Below, piece after piece: positions 8,933 through 17,321 of a stretch of DNA of 64,000 bases. The notes beneath the pieces were generated by a model that worked only from the letters and a program-made list of their open reading frames with translations, was not told the origin of the DNA and searched no databases. Location of the stretch: NCBI GenBank assembly GCA_022844165.1, contig JALHMH010000005.1, forward strand, positions 1-64,000. Direction: 5' to 3'. The position numbers and the translations under genes were made by a program. Position 1 is the stretch's first letter. Each line of letters starts with the position of its first letter. The stretch comes from Lysobacterales bacterium (GTDB lineage: Bacteria > Pseudomonadota > Gammaproteobacteria > Xanthomonadales > SZUA-5).

Positions 8933-10975
8933 GTGCGCGCCGAACGAGAGTCCAGTCCGATTGCTTCGCAAGCCGCTCTCGTCGGCACACCTGAGGCAGC
9001 TCCGTTTACGCAAAACGTAACAGATTCAGATCTTTTGTTCTTGCCGCCGAATCTGGAGGCGGAACTCCTTCGACACGCATTGTTGAATCAACGTCCGTTA
9101 CTCGTCGTCAATTTCCTGGCGGCCTGCGGCTTTACGTATCTGGCCTGGACTGAATTGGGCATCGCTGTTGGCGCGTGGCTGGTGCTGATGGCGCTGATTT
9201 CCAGTTTGCGTTGGACAGCTGGCATGACGTTGTATCGCTCGCAGCTTCGACGAGAACGTCGTTGGGGTTGGTCGGATGCCATTGCGCTTCGCGTTTTTTA
9301 TGCCGGTTACGTCGCCTCCCCTTTTGCCTGGGCCGCCATGGTTGTCTGGGCCATCCCGTTGTTGGAACCCTTCACTTTGCTGGCACTGATCGTCGTTCTG
9401 GCTGCACTTGTCGGTGGCGCCACGGGCGTGTTGGCGCCATTGCGATACCTGGGCCAGGTCAACATGTTTCTTTTGCTGGTTCCTGGCAGTTTTCGATTGC
9501 TCAGCCTGGACCCGCCGCAGTGGATTCTGGCACTGCTGGGCGTGGTCTTCGCTGGCGTCGCGATGATCAGCCATCGCTTCAATAACGACCTCTTGCGGCG
9601 GGCCCTGACGCTCCAGCATCGCAACGACTTTTTGCTGCAACGCGTATCGGAGTCCAACGCGGCGATTCTCGAAGCCAATGCGGAACTTGAGTCCCGAGTA
9701 GAAGCGCGAACCATCGAACTTCGCGAGTTGTCTCAACGCGACCTGCTGACAGGCTTGCTCAATCGTCGCGGGCTTGTCGACCTGTTACGCCATTTCGATG
9801 AGCGCCAGACACCCCTGGCAGTCTTGTTCATCGATCTCAACGGGTTCAAACAAGTCAACGACGGGCTTGGTCATGAAGCCGGTGATGAAGTACTTCGGAT
9901 TGCCGCCAGGCAACTGGCCACAGCCGTCCCGATGGACGCCAGCATCGGTCGATGGGGCGGCGACGAATTTGTACTGATCTGGCCGGCCCGGGTCGCTACG
10001 GAAGCGTTGATATCACTCGGTCATCACCTGCGAACGGCGCTGGCGGTACCGATTCTCGTTGGTGACGAACGCGTGCAGCTTGGCGCTACCATCGGTTATG
10101 CAATTCGCGGCGCCAACGAAACAGGCGCGGAGCTGGTGACCGCAGCTGACCTGGCAACGGCAGAGGCACGTCGGAACGATCAAGGGGGAATTGCCGGTTT
10201 CGAACCAGGCCTCGCCGTTGTGCAACAGCGGCGACTGCAAATCGTCGGCGGACTCCGAACCGCCGTTGATGACCAGAGCCTCTGGCTGGCGTACCAGCCG
10301 ATCGTTTTTGCCGGCAGCGATAAATTGCATTCACTGGAGGCACTGATGCGCTGGACATCGCCTCGATTGGGAGTCGTTGGTCCGGACGAGTTTATCGCCA
10401 TCGCGGAGGACTCTGACCGCATTCAACAATTGGGCGATTGGGCACTACGACGAGCTTTGGCCGATTGCCTTGCGGCAGGCGCAGAAGGACCGCCGCAAAT
10501 CTGTGTCAACGTGTCAATTCGACAACTGGCTTGGGACGGCTTCTATGCATCCGTTGTCGCGGCACTCTCCGAGCTTGGGTTTGCACCTGAGCGACTGGTG
10601 CTTGAAGTCACTGAGTCGGTATTCGAAGACCGCAACAGCCATCGCACATTGAGCGCCCTTCGCGCGCTGGCAAACCTGGGCGTGCGCATCCACGTCGACG
10701 ACTTCGGGTCTGGCTACTCATCCTTGGGCAGTCTCCACAACTTTCCGCTGCACGCGATCAAGATCGATCGAATTTTCGTCGAGCGGCTGGATACCCAGTC
10801 GCGCTCGGTGATTGAAGCCGCCGTGCTGATCGCCAGGGGCCACGGCTTGGAAGTCATCGCTGAGGGGATCGAAACGGCAGAGCAAGCGCGGGTGCTTCAC
10901 GATCTTGGCGTCGACGCTCTGCAAGGGTACTACTTCGGCCGACCGCAACCGGCCCTCCTTTCGCCGCGACGATGA
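8933..10975 (+). CDS. membrane GGDEF-EAL c-di-GMP signalling protein
   Basis: A 680-residue protein with an N-terminal hydrophobic sensor region (several TM helices, about 55-235), a coiled linker ('ESNAAILEANAELESRVEA'), then a GGDEF domain and an EAL domain. The GGDEF site is canonical ('GRWGGDEF', near 341), so cyclase activity is possible; no RxxD inhibitory site lies five residues before it. The EAL domain keeps its key features: 'SLEALMRW', 'EVTES', 'DDFGSGYSSL', 'KIDRIF', 'IAEGIET' and 'QGYYFGRP', so phosphodiesterase activity is also plausible. The start is a GTG with no strong ribosome binding site, so it may lie slightly further in. About 200 bases upstream (8729-8932) hold no gene that I can see. 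Confidence 0.92.
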   Translation: MRAERESSPIASQAALVGTPEAAPFTQNVTDSDLLFLPPNLEAELLRHALLNQRPLLVVNFLAACGFTYLAWTELGIAVGAWLVLMALISSLRWTAGMTLYRSQLRRERRWGWSDAIALRVFYAGYVASPFAWAAMVVWAIPLLEPFTLLALIVVLAALVGGATGVLAPLRYLGQVNMFLLLVPGSFRLLSLDPPQWILALLGVVFAGVAMISHRFNNDLLRRALTLQHRNDFLLQRVSESNAAILEANAELESRVEARTIELRELSQRDLLTGLLNRRGLVDLLRHFDERQTPLAVLFIDLNGFKQVNDGLGHEAGDEVLRIAARQLATAVPMDASIGRWGGDEFVLIWPARVATEALISLGHHLRTALAVPILVGDERVQLGATIGYAIRGANETGAELVTAADLATAEARRNDQGGIAGFEPGLAVVQQRRLQIVGGLRTAVDDQSLWLAYQPIVFAGSDKLHSLEALMRWTSPRLGVVGPDEFIAIAEDSDRIQQLGDWALRRALADCLAAGAEGPPQICVNVSIRQLAWDGFYASVVAALSELGFAPERLVLEVTESVFEDRNSHRTLSALRALANLGVRIHVDDFGSGYSSLGSLHNFPLHAIKIDRIFVERLDTQSRSVIEAAVLIARGHGLEVIAEGIETAEQARVLHDLGVDALQGYYFGRPQPALLSPRR

Positions 10976-11114
10976 GCTTCGCGGCGTTTCGAGGTTCCTG
11001 GCGACAACATTTGTCATTTCGCACGAAGTCTCCCGAAGAACCTGCCTGGCAACGGCGCGCAGCTTGCGCGACTCTCGTAGCATCCCCCTCGCCTTCTCTC
11101 AGAATTCTCCACCC

Positions 11115-11795
11115 ATGCCGAACTTCCTGCGCCTGCTGGTCATCTTTACTTGGGTCACGCTCTGTGCGTGTACGCCTAAACCATCCGCGGAGACGATTGA
11201 GCGGGTGCGCGCGGATGCGAATCGGGTGTTCGATGAGTTCGATCCGATGTGCATTTATCAAGGGCCGTTTCCGTGGCGGCAGCGGGATCAGTTCATTGGA
11301 TGCGACCGTTGTGATGAGCTGGTTCGCGCGGGTTTGGTGACAAAACGGGTCGTGGAGGGCGAATCCACTTTAGAACTGACGGCTGAAGGCAAAGCGCTGT
11401 ATCGCAACGACGTCGACGTGGCGTACAAAACGGTGGTGGAGGAGCGTCGGCGACAGTTGGGTTCCACGGATGCGCCGCCGCCGGAGAAAGCGTTCAAGCG
11501 TCCACGCTTGTGCTTTGGCAAGACGCGCTTTCATTCAATCACTGAAATGCTGGCGCCGATGGGCGATGGCAGCGAGAAGTTTCAGAGCTTCAAGATCGTG
11601 CGCGAGGTGACGGACGTCAAACCGCAGCTCTACGACGCGGCATACGCCGAGTTCACGGCTGGCTGCAATCGGCGCCCCGAGGGCAGCAAGCCGGCGCTGT
11701 GCGATGCGGCGATCTACAATTTTGTGTACTACGGCGATGGCCTTGTCGAACTGCGCAATGACGTGCGCTATGGCGCGTGGGTGAATGAGCCGTAG
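11115..11795 (+). CDS. putative lipoprotein of unknown function
   Basis: A 226-residue product with a hydrophobic N-terminus ending in a lipobox-like 'TLCAC' (MPNFLRLLVIFTWVTLCAC), so it is probably a lipoprotein. The mature part has several Cys residues ('FIGCDRCDELV', 'RLCFG', 'AGCNRR', 'LCDAAI') but no domain I recognise. The open frame extends to 10905 and overlaps the GGDEF-EAL gene, but the ATG at 11115 gives the clean signal sequence. It follows the c-di-GMP gene on the same strand by about 140 bases. Confidence 0.7.
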   Translation: MPNFLRLLVIFTWVTLCACTPKPSAETIERVRADANRVFDEFDPMCIYQGPFPWRQRDQFIGCDRCDELVRAGLVTKRVVEGESTLELTAEGKALYRNDVDVAYKTVVEERRRQLGSTDAPPPEKAFKRPRLCFGKTRFHSITEMLAPMGDGSEKFQSFKIVREVTDVKPQLYDAAYAEFTAGCNRRPEGSKPALCDAAIYNFVYYGDGLVELRNDVRYGAWVNEP

Positions 11796-11908
11796 CACTT
11801 TTTGCGCGGTGACGGACCTGATTCTGATTGAGTTGGCGCCTTTCGACTTGCCAAAGCCGTTGAACTCGATAAGAGTAGCGCGGCTTGAACGGGCTTTTAG
11901 GGGGCCAG

Positions 11909-13030
11909 GTGAATCAGTGGTATTACGCAGATCAGGGGCAGCAACGTGGGCCGGTGGGCGAGTTGGAGTTGATCGAAATGCGCCGGCTCGGCTCAGTCAA
12001 CGACAACACCCTGGTCTGGCGTGAGGGCATGGCGGAGTGGAAACGATTCGCGGTGTGTCTCGAAGCACCAACAGATCGCATCTCGCCGCCGCCAAGCCCC
12101 TTTGCTCCACCCAGAGCCCCCGTGTACGAAGCGCCGCTCGGCTCGGCGGTGCACGGCGGCCCCGTTGTTTATGGTGGCTTCTTGCGCCGATGGGTGGCGT
12201 TAATCGTCGATGCGATCATTCTCTATCTGCCGCTGATGGTTGTGGCTGCGGTGATGGGCGCGGTGCTCGGACCTGCCATGGAAGGCAACAGCGCAGCCGG
12301 GCTGCTCTATTTGATGTGGCTACTTTGCGTGCCCTGCTATTACGCGTTTCTCGAGAGCTCGTCGTGGCAAGCCACGCTCGGCAAGCGACTGCTGGGCATT
12401 AAGGTTGTCGATCTGGAAGGGCAACGGATCAGCTTTGGCCGGGCGCTCGGGCGCTGGTTTGCTGCAAGCTTGTCCTACTTGACGTTGTATATCGGCTTTT
12501 TGCTGGCAGCGCTCACGGATCGCAAACAGGCGCTGCATGATTTTATTGCGAGTACGCTGGTGGTCGATCGTTGGGCGTACACAGATTCGCCGGAGAGACA
12601 GCAGCAGCGGCTTCCTGCGCTGGTGATCGTATTGATCCTCGGATTGGTGTTGATCGTGCCGCTGTCCATTCTCGCGGCGATTGCGATTCCCGCTTACAAC
12701 GATTACCTGCTGCGCGCAAAAGGCGCCGAAGTCCTGGGATCTGCTTCGCCGGCGAAGCTGGCCGTAACGGAGTTTGTCTTCAGCGAATCACGGTGTCCGC
12801 AAGACTGGGCTGAGCTGCCGAGGGGTTCACAACCCGTGTCGCCGCTGATCGGCGAGAGTCTGGTCGGCGAGTTCGATGGCGGTGGCTGCGGGATCGAGAT
12901 CAAACTCGCGAACTCGGCGCCGGCCAAATTGGCCGGCAACCATTTCTATCTGAGTTTCGATTCGGACTCGAACGCCTGGACATGTTCATCGGACATCGAT
13001 TCTCGTTATCTGCCCTCGGGTTGCCGGTGA
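11909..13030 (+). CDS. GYF_2-RDD-pilin-like fusion membrane protein
   Basis: A protein of 373 residues with three parts. Residues 1-60 match the GYF_2 domain ('QWYYADQGQQRGPVGELEL', 'DNTLVWREGMAEW'), a proline-peptide-binding-like module. After a Pro-rich linker comes an RDD-type membrane domain (about 85-235, 'RRWVALIVDAIILYLPL', 'TLGKRLLGIKVVDLEG', 'DRKQALHDF'). The last part (about 245-373) has a hydrophobic helix running into 'AAIAIPAYNDYLLRAK', as in type IV pilins, then a globular tail with three or four Cys. I prefer the GTG at 11909, preceded by AGGGGG, over the TTG that opens the ORF at 11885. Function is unknown. It is convergent with the NRDE gene, 4 bases apart. Confidence 0.82.
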   Translation: MNQWYYADQGQQRGPVGELELIEMRRLGSVNDNTLVWREGMAEWKRFAVCLEAPTDRISPPPSPFAPPRAPVYEAPLGSAVHGGPVVYGGFLRRWVALIVDAIILYLPLMVVAAVMGAVLGPAMEGNSAAGLLYLMWLLCVPCYYAFLESSSWQATLGKRLLGIKVVDLEGQRISFGRALGRWFAASLSYLTLYIGFLLAALTDRKQALHDFIASTLVVDRWAYTDSPERQQQRLPALVIVLILGLVLIVPLSILAAIAIPAYNDYLLRAKGAEVLGSASPAKLAVTEFVFSESRCPQDWAELPRGSQPVSPLIGESLVGEFDGGGCGIEIKLANSAPAKLAGNHFYLSFDSDSNAWTCSSDIDSRYLPSGCR

Positions 13031-13034
13031 CGTT

Positions 13035-13817
13035 CTAAGTTCGTGGCAACCAGGCGGCGACGCGCCCGATGGCGACGCCCTTTGGCCCAAAACTGCGCTC
13101 CTCGAACCACAGGCCCGCGTCATCGCCGAGTATCACGGTGCTGGCGCGTGTGCCGTAGTCGGCGCCGACGATGAACGCCGCGGAGAGCCGTTTTTCCCAA
13201 TCGAAAGGCACGCCGGTGTTGGGCAATTCGGCGTCCTCGGCGAGCGTTGGATCGGCCAGGGCGGAGAACAGCGAATCGAGAAGTATCGAGTTGTCTACCG
13301 GATGTTCGGTGGCAGGCGTCTGCTCTAACCACTTGCCCAACGCGGCGCGAATCTTCAGGGTTTTTGGCCATGGGGTGTCGAGCGTTGCGTTGCTCAAACC
13401 GTAGAGGCCGGGCGAGAGCATTCGCGCGCGGGGCGCCGGATGATTCCCGACGAAAAACGCATCGCCATCCCAGAGCAGCAGATTGAAGCGGCCGAACTCC
13501 GTGGCGTTCGCCAGCAGCCGCTGTGCGGTGTCGGCGGCGGAATCAGCGCTCGCGATAAAGTTCTGCACCAGCGCGCCGCGGGAGCGCGCTGCTGGCTCGG
13601 GCCGTCCCGTTCGCACATTGGTCACAGCCGCGAGCCGGCCCTCTGCAGAGACTTGCAACCAACCGCCGCCCGCTTGCAAATCGACGCCACCGAAAGCGCG
13701 CCCGCCGCCGAGCGGCCCGGCCGCTGCCGTCGGTCGTGCGTGAAACTCATCGCGATTACCGGCGAGCGCGAATCGCCAGCGCGAGTGCGCATGCAACGCA
13801 AATGCGATCAGGCACAT
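13035..13817 (-). CDS. NRDE family protein (TANGO2-like)
   Basis: A 260-residue protein beginning MCLIAFA with the family-defining 'LAGNRDEFHARPT' motif near residue 20. The family (NRDE/TANGO2) is related to Ntn-type hydrolases by the position of Cys2 after Met removal, and recent work links eukaryotic members to haem or acyl-CoA handling; the bacterial role is unclear. 'TNVRTGRPEPAARSRG' and the C-terminal 'DYGTRASTVIL' also fit the family. It lies 6 bases after the YqcC-domain gene and is probably co-transcribed with it. Confidence 0.9.
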   Translation of the reverse strand: MCLIAFALHAHSRWRFALAGNRDEFHARPTAAAGPLGGGRAFGGVDLQAGGGWLQVSAEGRLAAVTNVRTGRPEPAARSRGALVQNFIASADSAADTAQRLLANATEFGRFNLLLWDGDAFFVGNHPAPRARMLSPGLYGLSNATLDTPWPKTLKIRAALGKWLEQTPATEHPVDNSILLDSLFSALADPTLAEDAELPNTGVPFDWEKRLSAAFIVGADYGTRASTVILGDDAGLWFEERSFGPKGVAIGRVAAWLPRT

Positions 13818-13823
13818 GAGGTA

Positions 13824-14459
13824 TCAGGCGCTCGTTGGGTTCAGCGGATCATGCCCGACATAGGCATTCGCCTGGTCGTCGAAACGCTGCAACAACCGCA
13901 TCAGCGCGAGCGCCTCCTCCACATAGCTGTGATAGTCGTATTGGCGCATGGCCATGACGCCGACACTGCTGGAGGGCGGCAGACGATCCTCGCGCACCAT
14001 CGCACGGGCATTGGGCAGGAATATGCACTGCAACCACAGTTCGAAACTCGGCGCATCGAGATCCGACCGGATTTCGCCACGCGCGACGAGGGCCTGCAAG
14101 TCAGGCGGATCGTTTTGCCAATAACCGATCTGGCGCATTTCTGCTTCGATGGCATCCAGCGTGGCTGCCATCCTGGCCAAGGCTTCGCTGCGTTGCGCCT
14201 GGGTCAGAGGTTTTTTGCCCAGGCCACTTAGTTTGCGGAAGACCCAGTTCATCGCACGGTCTGCGCCCCAGAAGAGCATGAGCACAGCGCCAACACCGAA
14301 ACCCGACCACGCGCCAATGCGAAGACTGCTTGGCCAATCGGCCTGCGCGGCAAAATGCAGCAATGGCGGCAATACGACCAGACAAAACAGCGCTGCGCCC
14401 AGCGCGATTCGCCACATGCGGCCAAAACTTGATGAACCAGGGCCACGGACGGAAGTCAA
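13824..14459 (-). CDS. membrane-anchored YqcC-domain protein
   Basis: A 211-residue protein with two hydrophobic segments (about 16-38 and 48-68) followed by a YqcC/DUF446-type cytosolic domain (about 100-165, 'LDAIEAEMRQIGYWQNDPP' and 'FELWLQCIFLPNARAMV'). Stand-alone YqcC proteins are about 110 residues and have no membrane part, so the N-terminal anchor is unusual. The ORF begins with TTG at 14459, with GGAG about 7 bases upstream; an ATG at 14417 without such a site is the alternative. It is divergent from prlC and precedes the NRDE gene by 6 bases. Confidence 0.75.
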   Translation of the reverse strand: MTSVRGPGSSSFGRMWRIALGAALFCLVVLPPLLHFAAQADWPSSLRIGAWSGFGVGAVLMLFWGADRAMNWVFRKLSGLGKKPLTQAQRSEALARMAATLDAIEAEMRQIGYWQNDPPDLQALVARGEIRSDLDAPSFELWLQCIFLPNARAMVREDRLPPSSSVGVMAMRQYDYHSYVEEALALMRLLQRFDDQANAYVGHDPLNPTSA

Positions 14460-14602
14460 ATCGAGTCTCCAGCACGTTGTTGAGAAACACTGTCGCTAAA
14501 ATGGCTACGCCACGACCGGCATCGCTCTCTTGACCTTTAGCATTCAATCCCAATTTCCTAACGCTCACACGCGAATCCGCGTGCCATACCTTGCGCGAAC
14601 TC

Positions 14603-16627
14603 ATGAATCCACTGCTCGAAACCACCGACCTTCCCTCGTTCGACACCATCGCGCCGGAACATGCGGTACCCGCGGTGGAGACCGTCATCGCCGAATATCA
14701 AGCGCTGGTCGATCAGCTGACCTCACTTGGCAACGACACGTGGGATACGTTGATTGCGCCGCTGGAAGCGATCGACGCCAAACTGGAACGCGCGTTCAGT
14801 CCGGTATCGCACCTGCACTCGGTCATGGATTCGCCCGCATGGCGCGAGGCGCACGAAATCGCTCAGGACAAGATCACCGAATTTCAGGCGGCGCTGGGGC
14901 AAAACCGCGCTTTGTACGACGCCTATCGCGCACTCAAAGCCGCGCCGGAGTATCAAAGCTACGCACGCGAACGTGTGGCTGTGATCGAACATGCGCTGCG
15001 CGATTTTGAGTTGTCTGGTGTTGCGCTCGATGAGCCGATGCGCACGCGCTTTCGCGACATCGCGCGGGAGTCCTCGCAGTTGGAGACGGCGTTCGAGCAG
15101 GCGGTCATGGACGCCACGGACGCCTGGCAGCATCCGTTGAGCGAAGCCGAACTGGACGGCATCCCGGACAGCGAACGCGCAGTGTTGGCGCAAGCGGCGC
15201 GCGACAAACAACTCGATGGCCATTTGCTGACACTGCAGCAACCGGCCTACCACGCGGTCATCACCTACGCCACACATCGCGAGCTGCGCGCGCAAGCCTA
15301 TCGCGCTTATCAAACGCGGGCTTCGGATCAAGGGCCGCATGCAGGTCAGTTCGACAACGCCGAGCGCATCGAAAAAATCATGGCGCTGCGCCATGAGGCC
15401 GCGCAGTTATTAGGTTTCGCGAACGCCGCCGCAATGTCGTTGGCAACCAAAATGGCGCCGAATGCTGACCGTGTGCTCGCGTTCCTGCGCGATCTGGCGA
15501 CGAAGGCCAAACCGGGCGCAAAACGCGATCTCGAGGAACTGGCGACGTTTGCGGCCGCCGAACTGGGCATCGACGATCTGCGACCGTGGGACGTGCCTTT
15601 CGCCTCTGAGAAACTGCGCGAGCGCCGCTACGCGCTGTCGGACGAAGAGCTGAAACCGTACTTTCCGCTCGATGCCGTGATGGCTGGCCTGTTCCGCATC
15701 GTCGAGGAAGCGTTCGGCGCGCGCATTGTACCGCGCGCCGATGTCAGCGTGTGGCATGCGGATGTTCAATATTGCGACGTGTACGCTGAGTCCGGGCAAC
15801 GCATCGCCGGGCTGTATCTGGATCCTTACGCGCGCGCCAAAAAACGCGGCGGCGCGTGGATGGACACCTGCCGTTCGCGCTTCGTGTCGAAGCACGCCAG
15901 TTCTTTGCCGATTGCCTATCTCACCTGCAATTTTGCGCCGCCGACCCAGGGTAAACCGTCGTTGCTGACGCACGACGATGTCACCACCCTGTTTCACGAA
16001 TTTGGCCATGGCCTGCATCACATGCTGACGCGCATCGATGCGCGCGATGTATCAGGTATTTCCGGCGTCGAATGGGATGCGGTGGAATTGCCCAGCCAGT
16101 TCATGGAGAACTTCTGTTGGACGCGCGCGGGCCTCGATCGCTTTGCACGGCACGTCGACAGCGGCGCGCCGATGCCGGAGGATCTGTTTCAGCGTCTGCT
16201 GGCCACCCGGCATTTCCAGTCGGGCCTGTTCCTGGTGCGCCAGCTCGAGTTCGGCCTGTTCGATTTTTTGTTGCACTTGAACTACGCCCCGGATTCCGGC
16301 GCACGGGTACTGGAAACACTGGCCACTGTGCGTCAGGAAGTGGCTGTCATTCATCCGCCGGAATGGCAACGCTTTCCGATGAGCTTTGGACATGTCTTCG
16401 CCGGTGGTTACGCCGCCGGTTACTACAGCTATTTGTGGGCCGAAGTGCTGTCGGCCGATGCCTTTGCGGCCTTCGGCGATGGCATCGATGCCGCAGCAGG
16501 ACGGCGCTTTCTCAACGAGGTGTTGTGTGTGGGCGGCAGCCGCCCGGCCCTCGAGAGTTTCGTCGCCTTCCGCGGCCGTGAGCCCATCGTCGAGCCGCTA
16601 CTGGCGAGTTATGGGCTGGCTGATTGA
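14603..16627 (+). CDS. prlC: oligopeptidase A (M3 metallopeptidase)
   Basis: A 674-residue cytoplasmic zinc peptidase of the M3 family that degrades short peptides, including cleaved signal peptides. The zinc-binding site 'TLFHEFGHGLHHML' lies near residue 465, and the N-terminal 'MNPLLETTDLPSFDTI' and downstream 'VEWDAVELPSQFMENF' are hallmarks of PrlC/OpdA. Length fits the family (about 680). The ORF opens at a TTG at 14591, but the ATG at 14603 gives the canonical N-terminus. It is a single gene between a divergent YqcC-domain gene and a convergent porin-like gene. Confidence 0.96.
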   Translation: MNPLLETTDLPSFDTIAPEHAVPAVETVIAEYQALVDQLTSLGNDTWDTLIAPLEAIDAKLERAFSPVSHLHSVMDSPAWREAHEIAQDKITEFQAALGQNRALYDAYRALKAAPEYQSYARERVAVIEHALRDFELSGVALDEPMRTRFRDIARESSQLETAFEQAVMDATDAWQHPLSEAELDGIPDSERAVLAQAARDKQLDGHLLTLQQPAYHAVITYATHRELRAQAYRAYQTRASDQGPHAGQFDNAERIEKIMALRHEAAQLLGFANAAAMSLATKMAPNADRVLAFLRDLATKAKPGAKRDLEELATFAAAELGIDDLRPWDVPFASEKLRERRYALSDEELKPYFPLDAVMAGLFRIVEEAFGARIVPRADVSVWHADVQYCDVYAESGQRIAGLYLDPYARAKKRGGAWMDTCRSRFVSKHASSLPIAYLTCNFAPPTQGKPSLLTHDDVTTLFHEFGHGLHHMLTRIDARDVSGISGVEWDAVELPSQFMENFCWTRAGLDRFARHVDSGAPMPEDLFQRLLATRHFQSGLFLVRQLEFGLFDFLLHLNYAPDSGARVLETLATVRQEVAVIHPPEWQRFPMSFGHVFAGGYAAGYYSYLWAEVLSADAFAAFGDGIDAAAGRRFLNEVLCVGGSRPALESFVAFRGREPIVEPLLASYGLAD

Positions 16628-16649
16628 AGACGCCAGCTCAATTTCTGAA

Positions 16650-17282
16650 TTAGAAAGCGAAGCGCAAGCCCGCGAGCAGACTCACGGTCTTGATGCGCGT
16701 TTCGCCGTCGAATCGCACATCGCCGATGTCGTAGGTCACATCGTTAGCGCGCACATAACCGTAGCGCGCATCCATGGTCAGTGTCAGCTGATCGGACAAG
16801 GGTAGTGCTAAGCCAACCATGGCCTGCAGACCGATCGCGTTGTCGTCTTCGCCACGGAGGCCTATAACGCTGGATGCATCGTCAATATCGACCGATGCCC
16901 AGCCCGCACCAGCGCCAAAGTAGGGCCTGAGCGATGAGCCCTCAATGGGCACCTCGTAAAGTGCGTTGAGCATGACCGTGCGCACATCGACGCGCCCGCC
17001 CAAGGCTTCGAGCCCTAACGCGGGCAAAGCGTCGATATCTTGTCGGCGCAGCATCGCCTCCAGCTCGAAGCGCCAGGCGGCACTGAACTTGCGCCCGAAT
17101 GCGGCACCGAACCCCAGGTCGCGATCCAGGCTCAGTTCGCCAAGAACTGGTCCTGCATCGATGTCGATGTCCGAAGCATCGTCATAGCTGATCCGGGCAT
17201 CGACGTAGAAATCGTTGGCGTGCACGTTGGGCGACGCAACAATGGCACCCAGCAGCGCCGCAAGAGAAAGACCGCTGTGCAT
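16650..17282 (-). CDS. outer membrane beta-barrel protein
   Basis: A secreted 210-residue protein with a signal peptide (MHSGLSLAALLGAIVASPNVHA) and alternating hydrophobic strands ending in 'LLAGLRFAF', with the terminal Phe typical of outer membrane barrels. Size and pattern fit the small eight-stranded OmpA/OmpW-like porin group. Substrate or role is not visible. The ATG at 17282 is preceded by GAGGAT and starts the signal peptide; the longer ORF start is unsupported. It follows the PhoD gene on the same strand by 39 bases. Confidence 0.85.
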   Translation of the reverse strand: MHSGLSLAALLGAIVASPNVHANDFYVDARISYDDASDIDIDAGPVLGELSLDRDLGFGAAFGRKFSAAWRFELEAMLRRQDIDALPALGLEALGGRVDVRTVMLNALYEVPIEGSSLRPYFGAGAGWASVDIDDASSVIGLRGEDDNAIGLQAMVGLALPLSDQLTLTMDARYGYVRANDVTYDIGDVRFDGETRIKTVSLLAGLRFAF

Positions 17283-17321
17283 GATGATGAGATCCTCGCT
17301 GACACGCAAAAAACGGACAGA

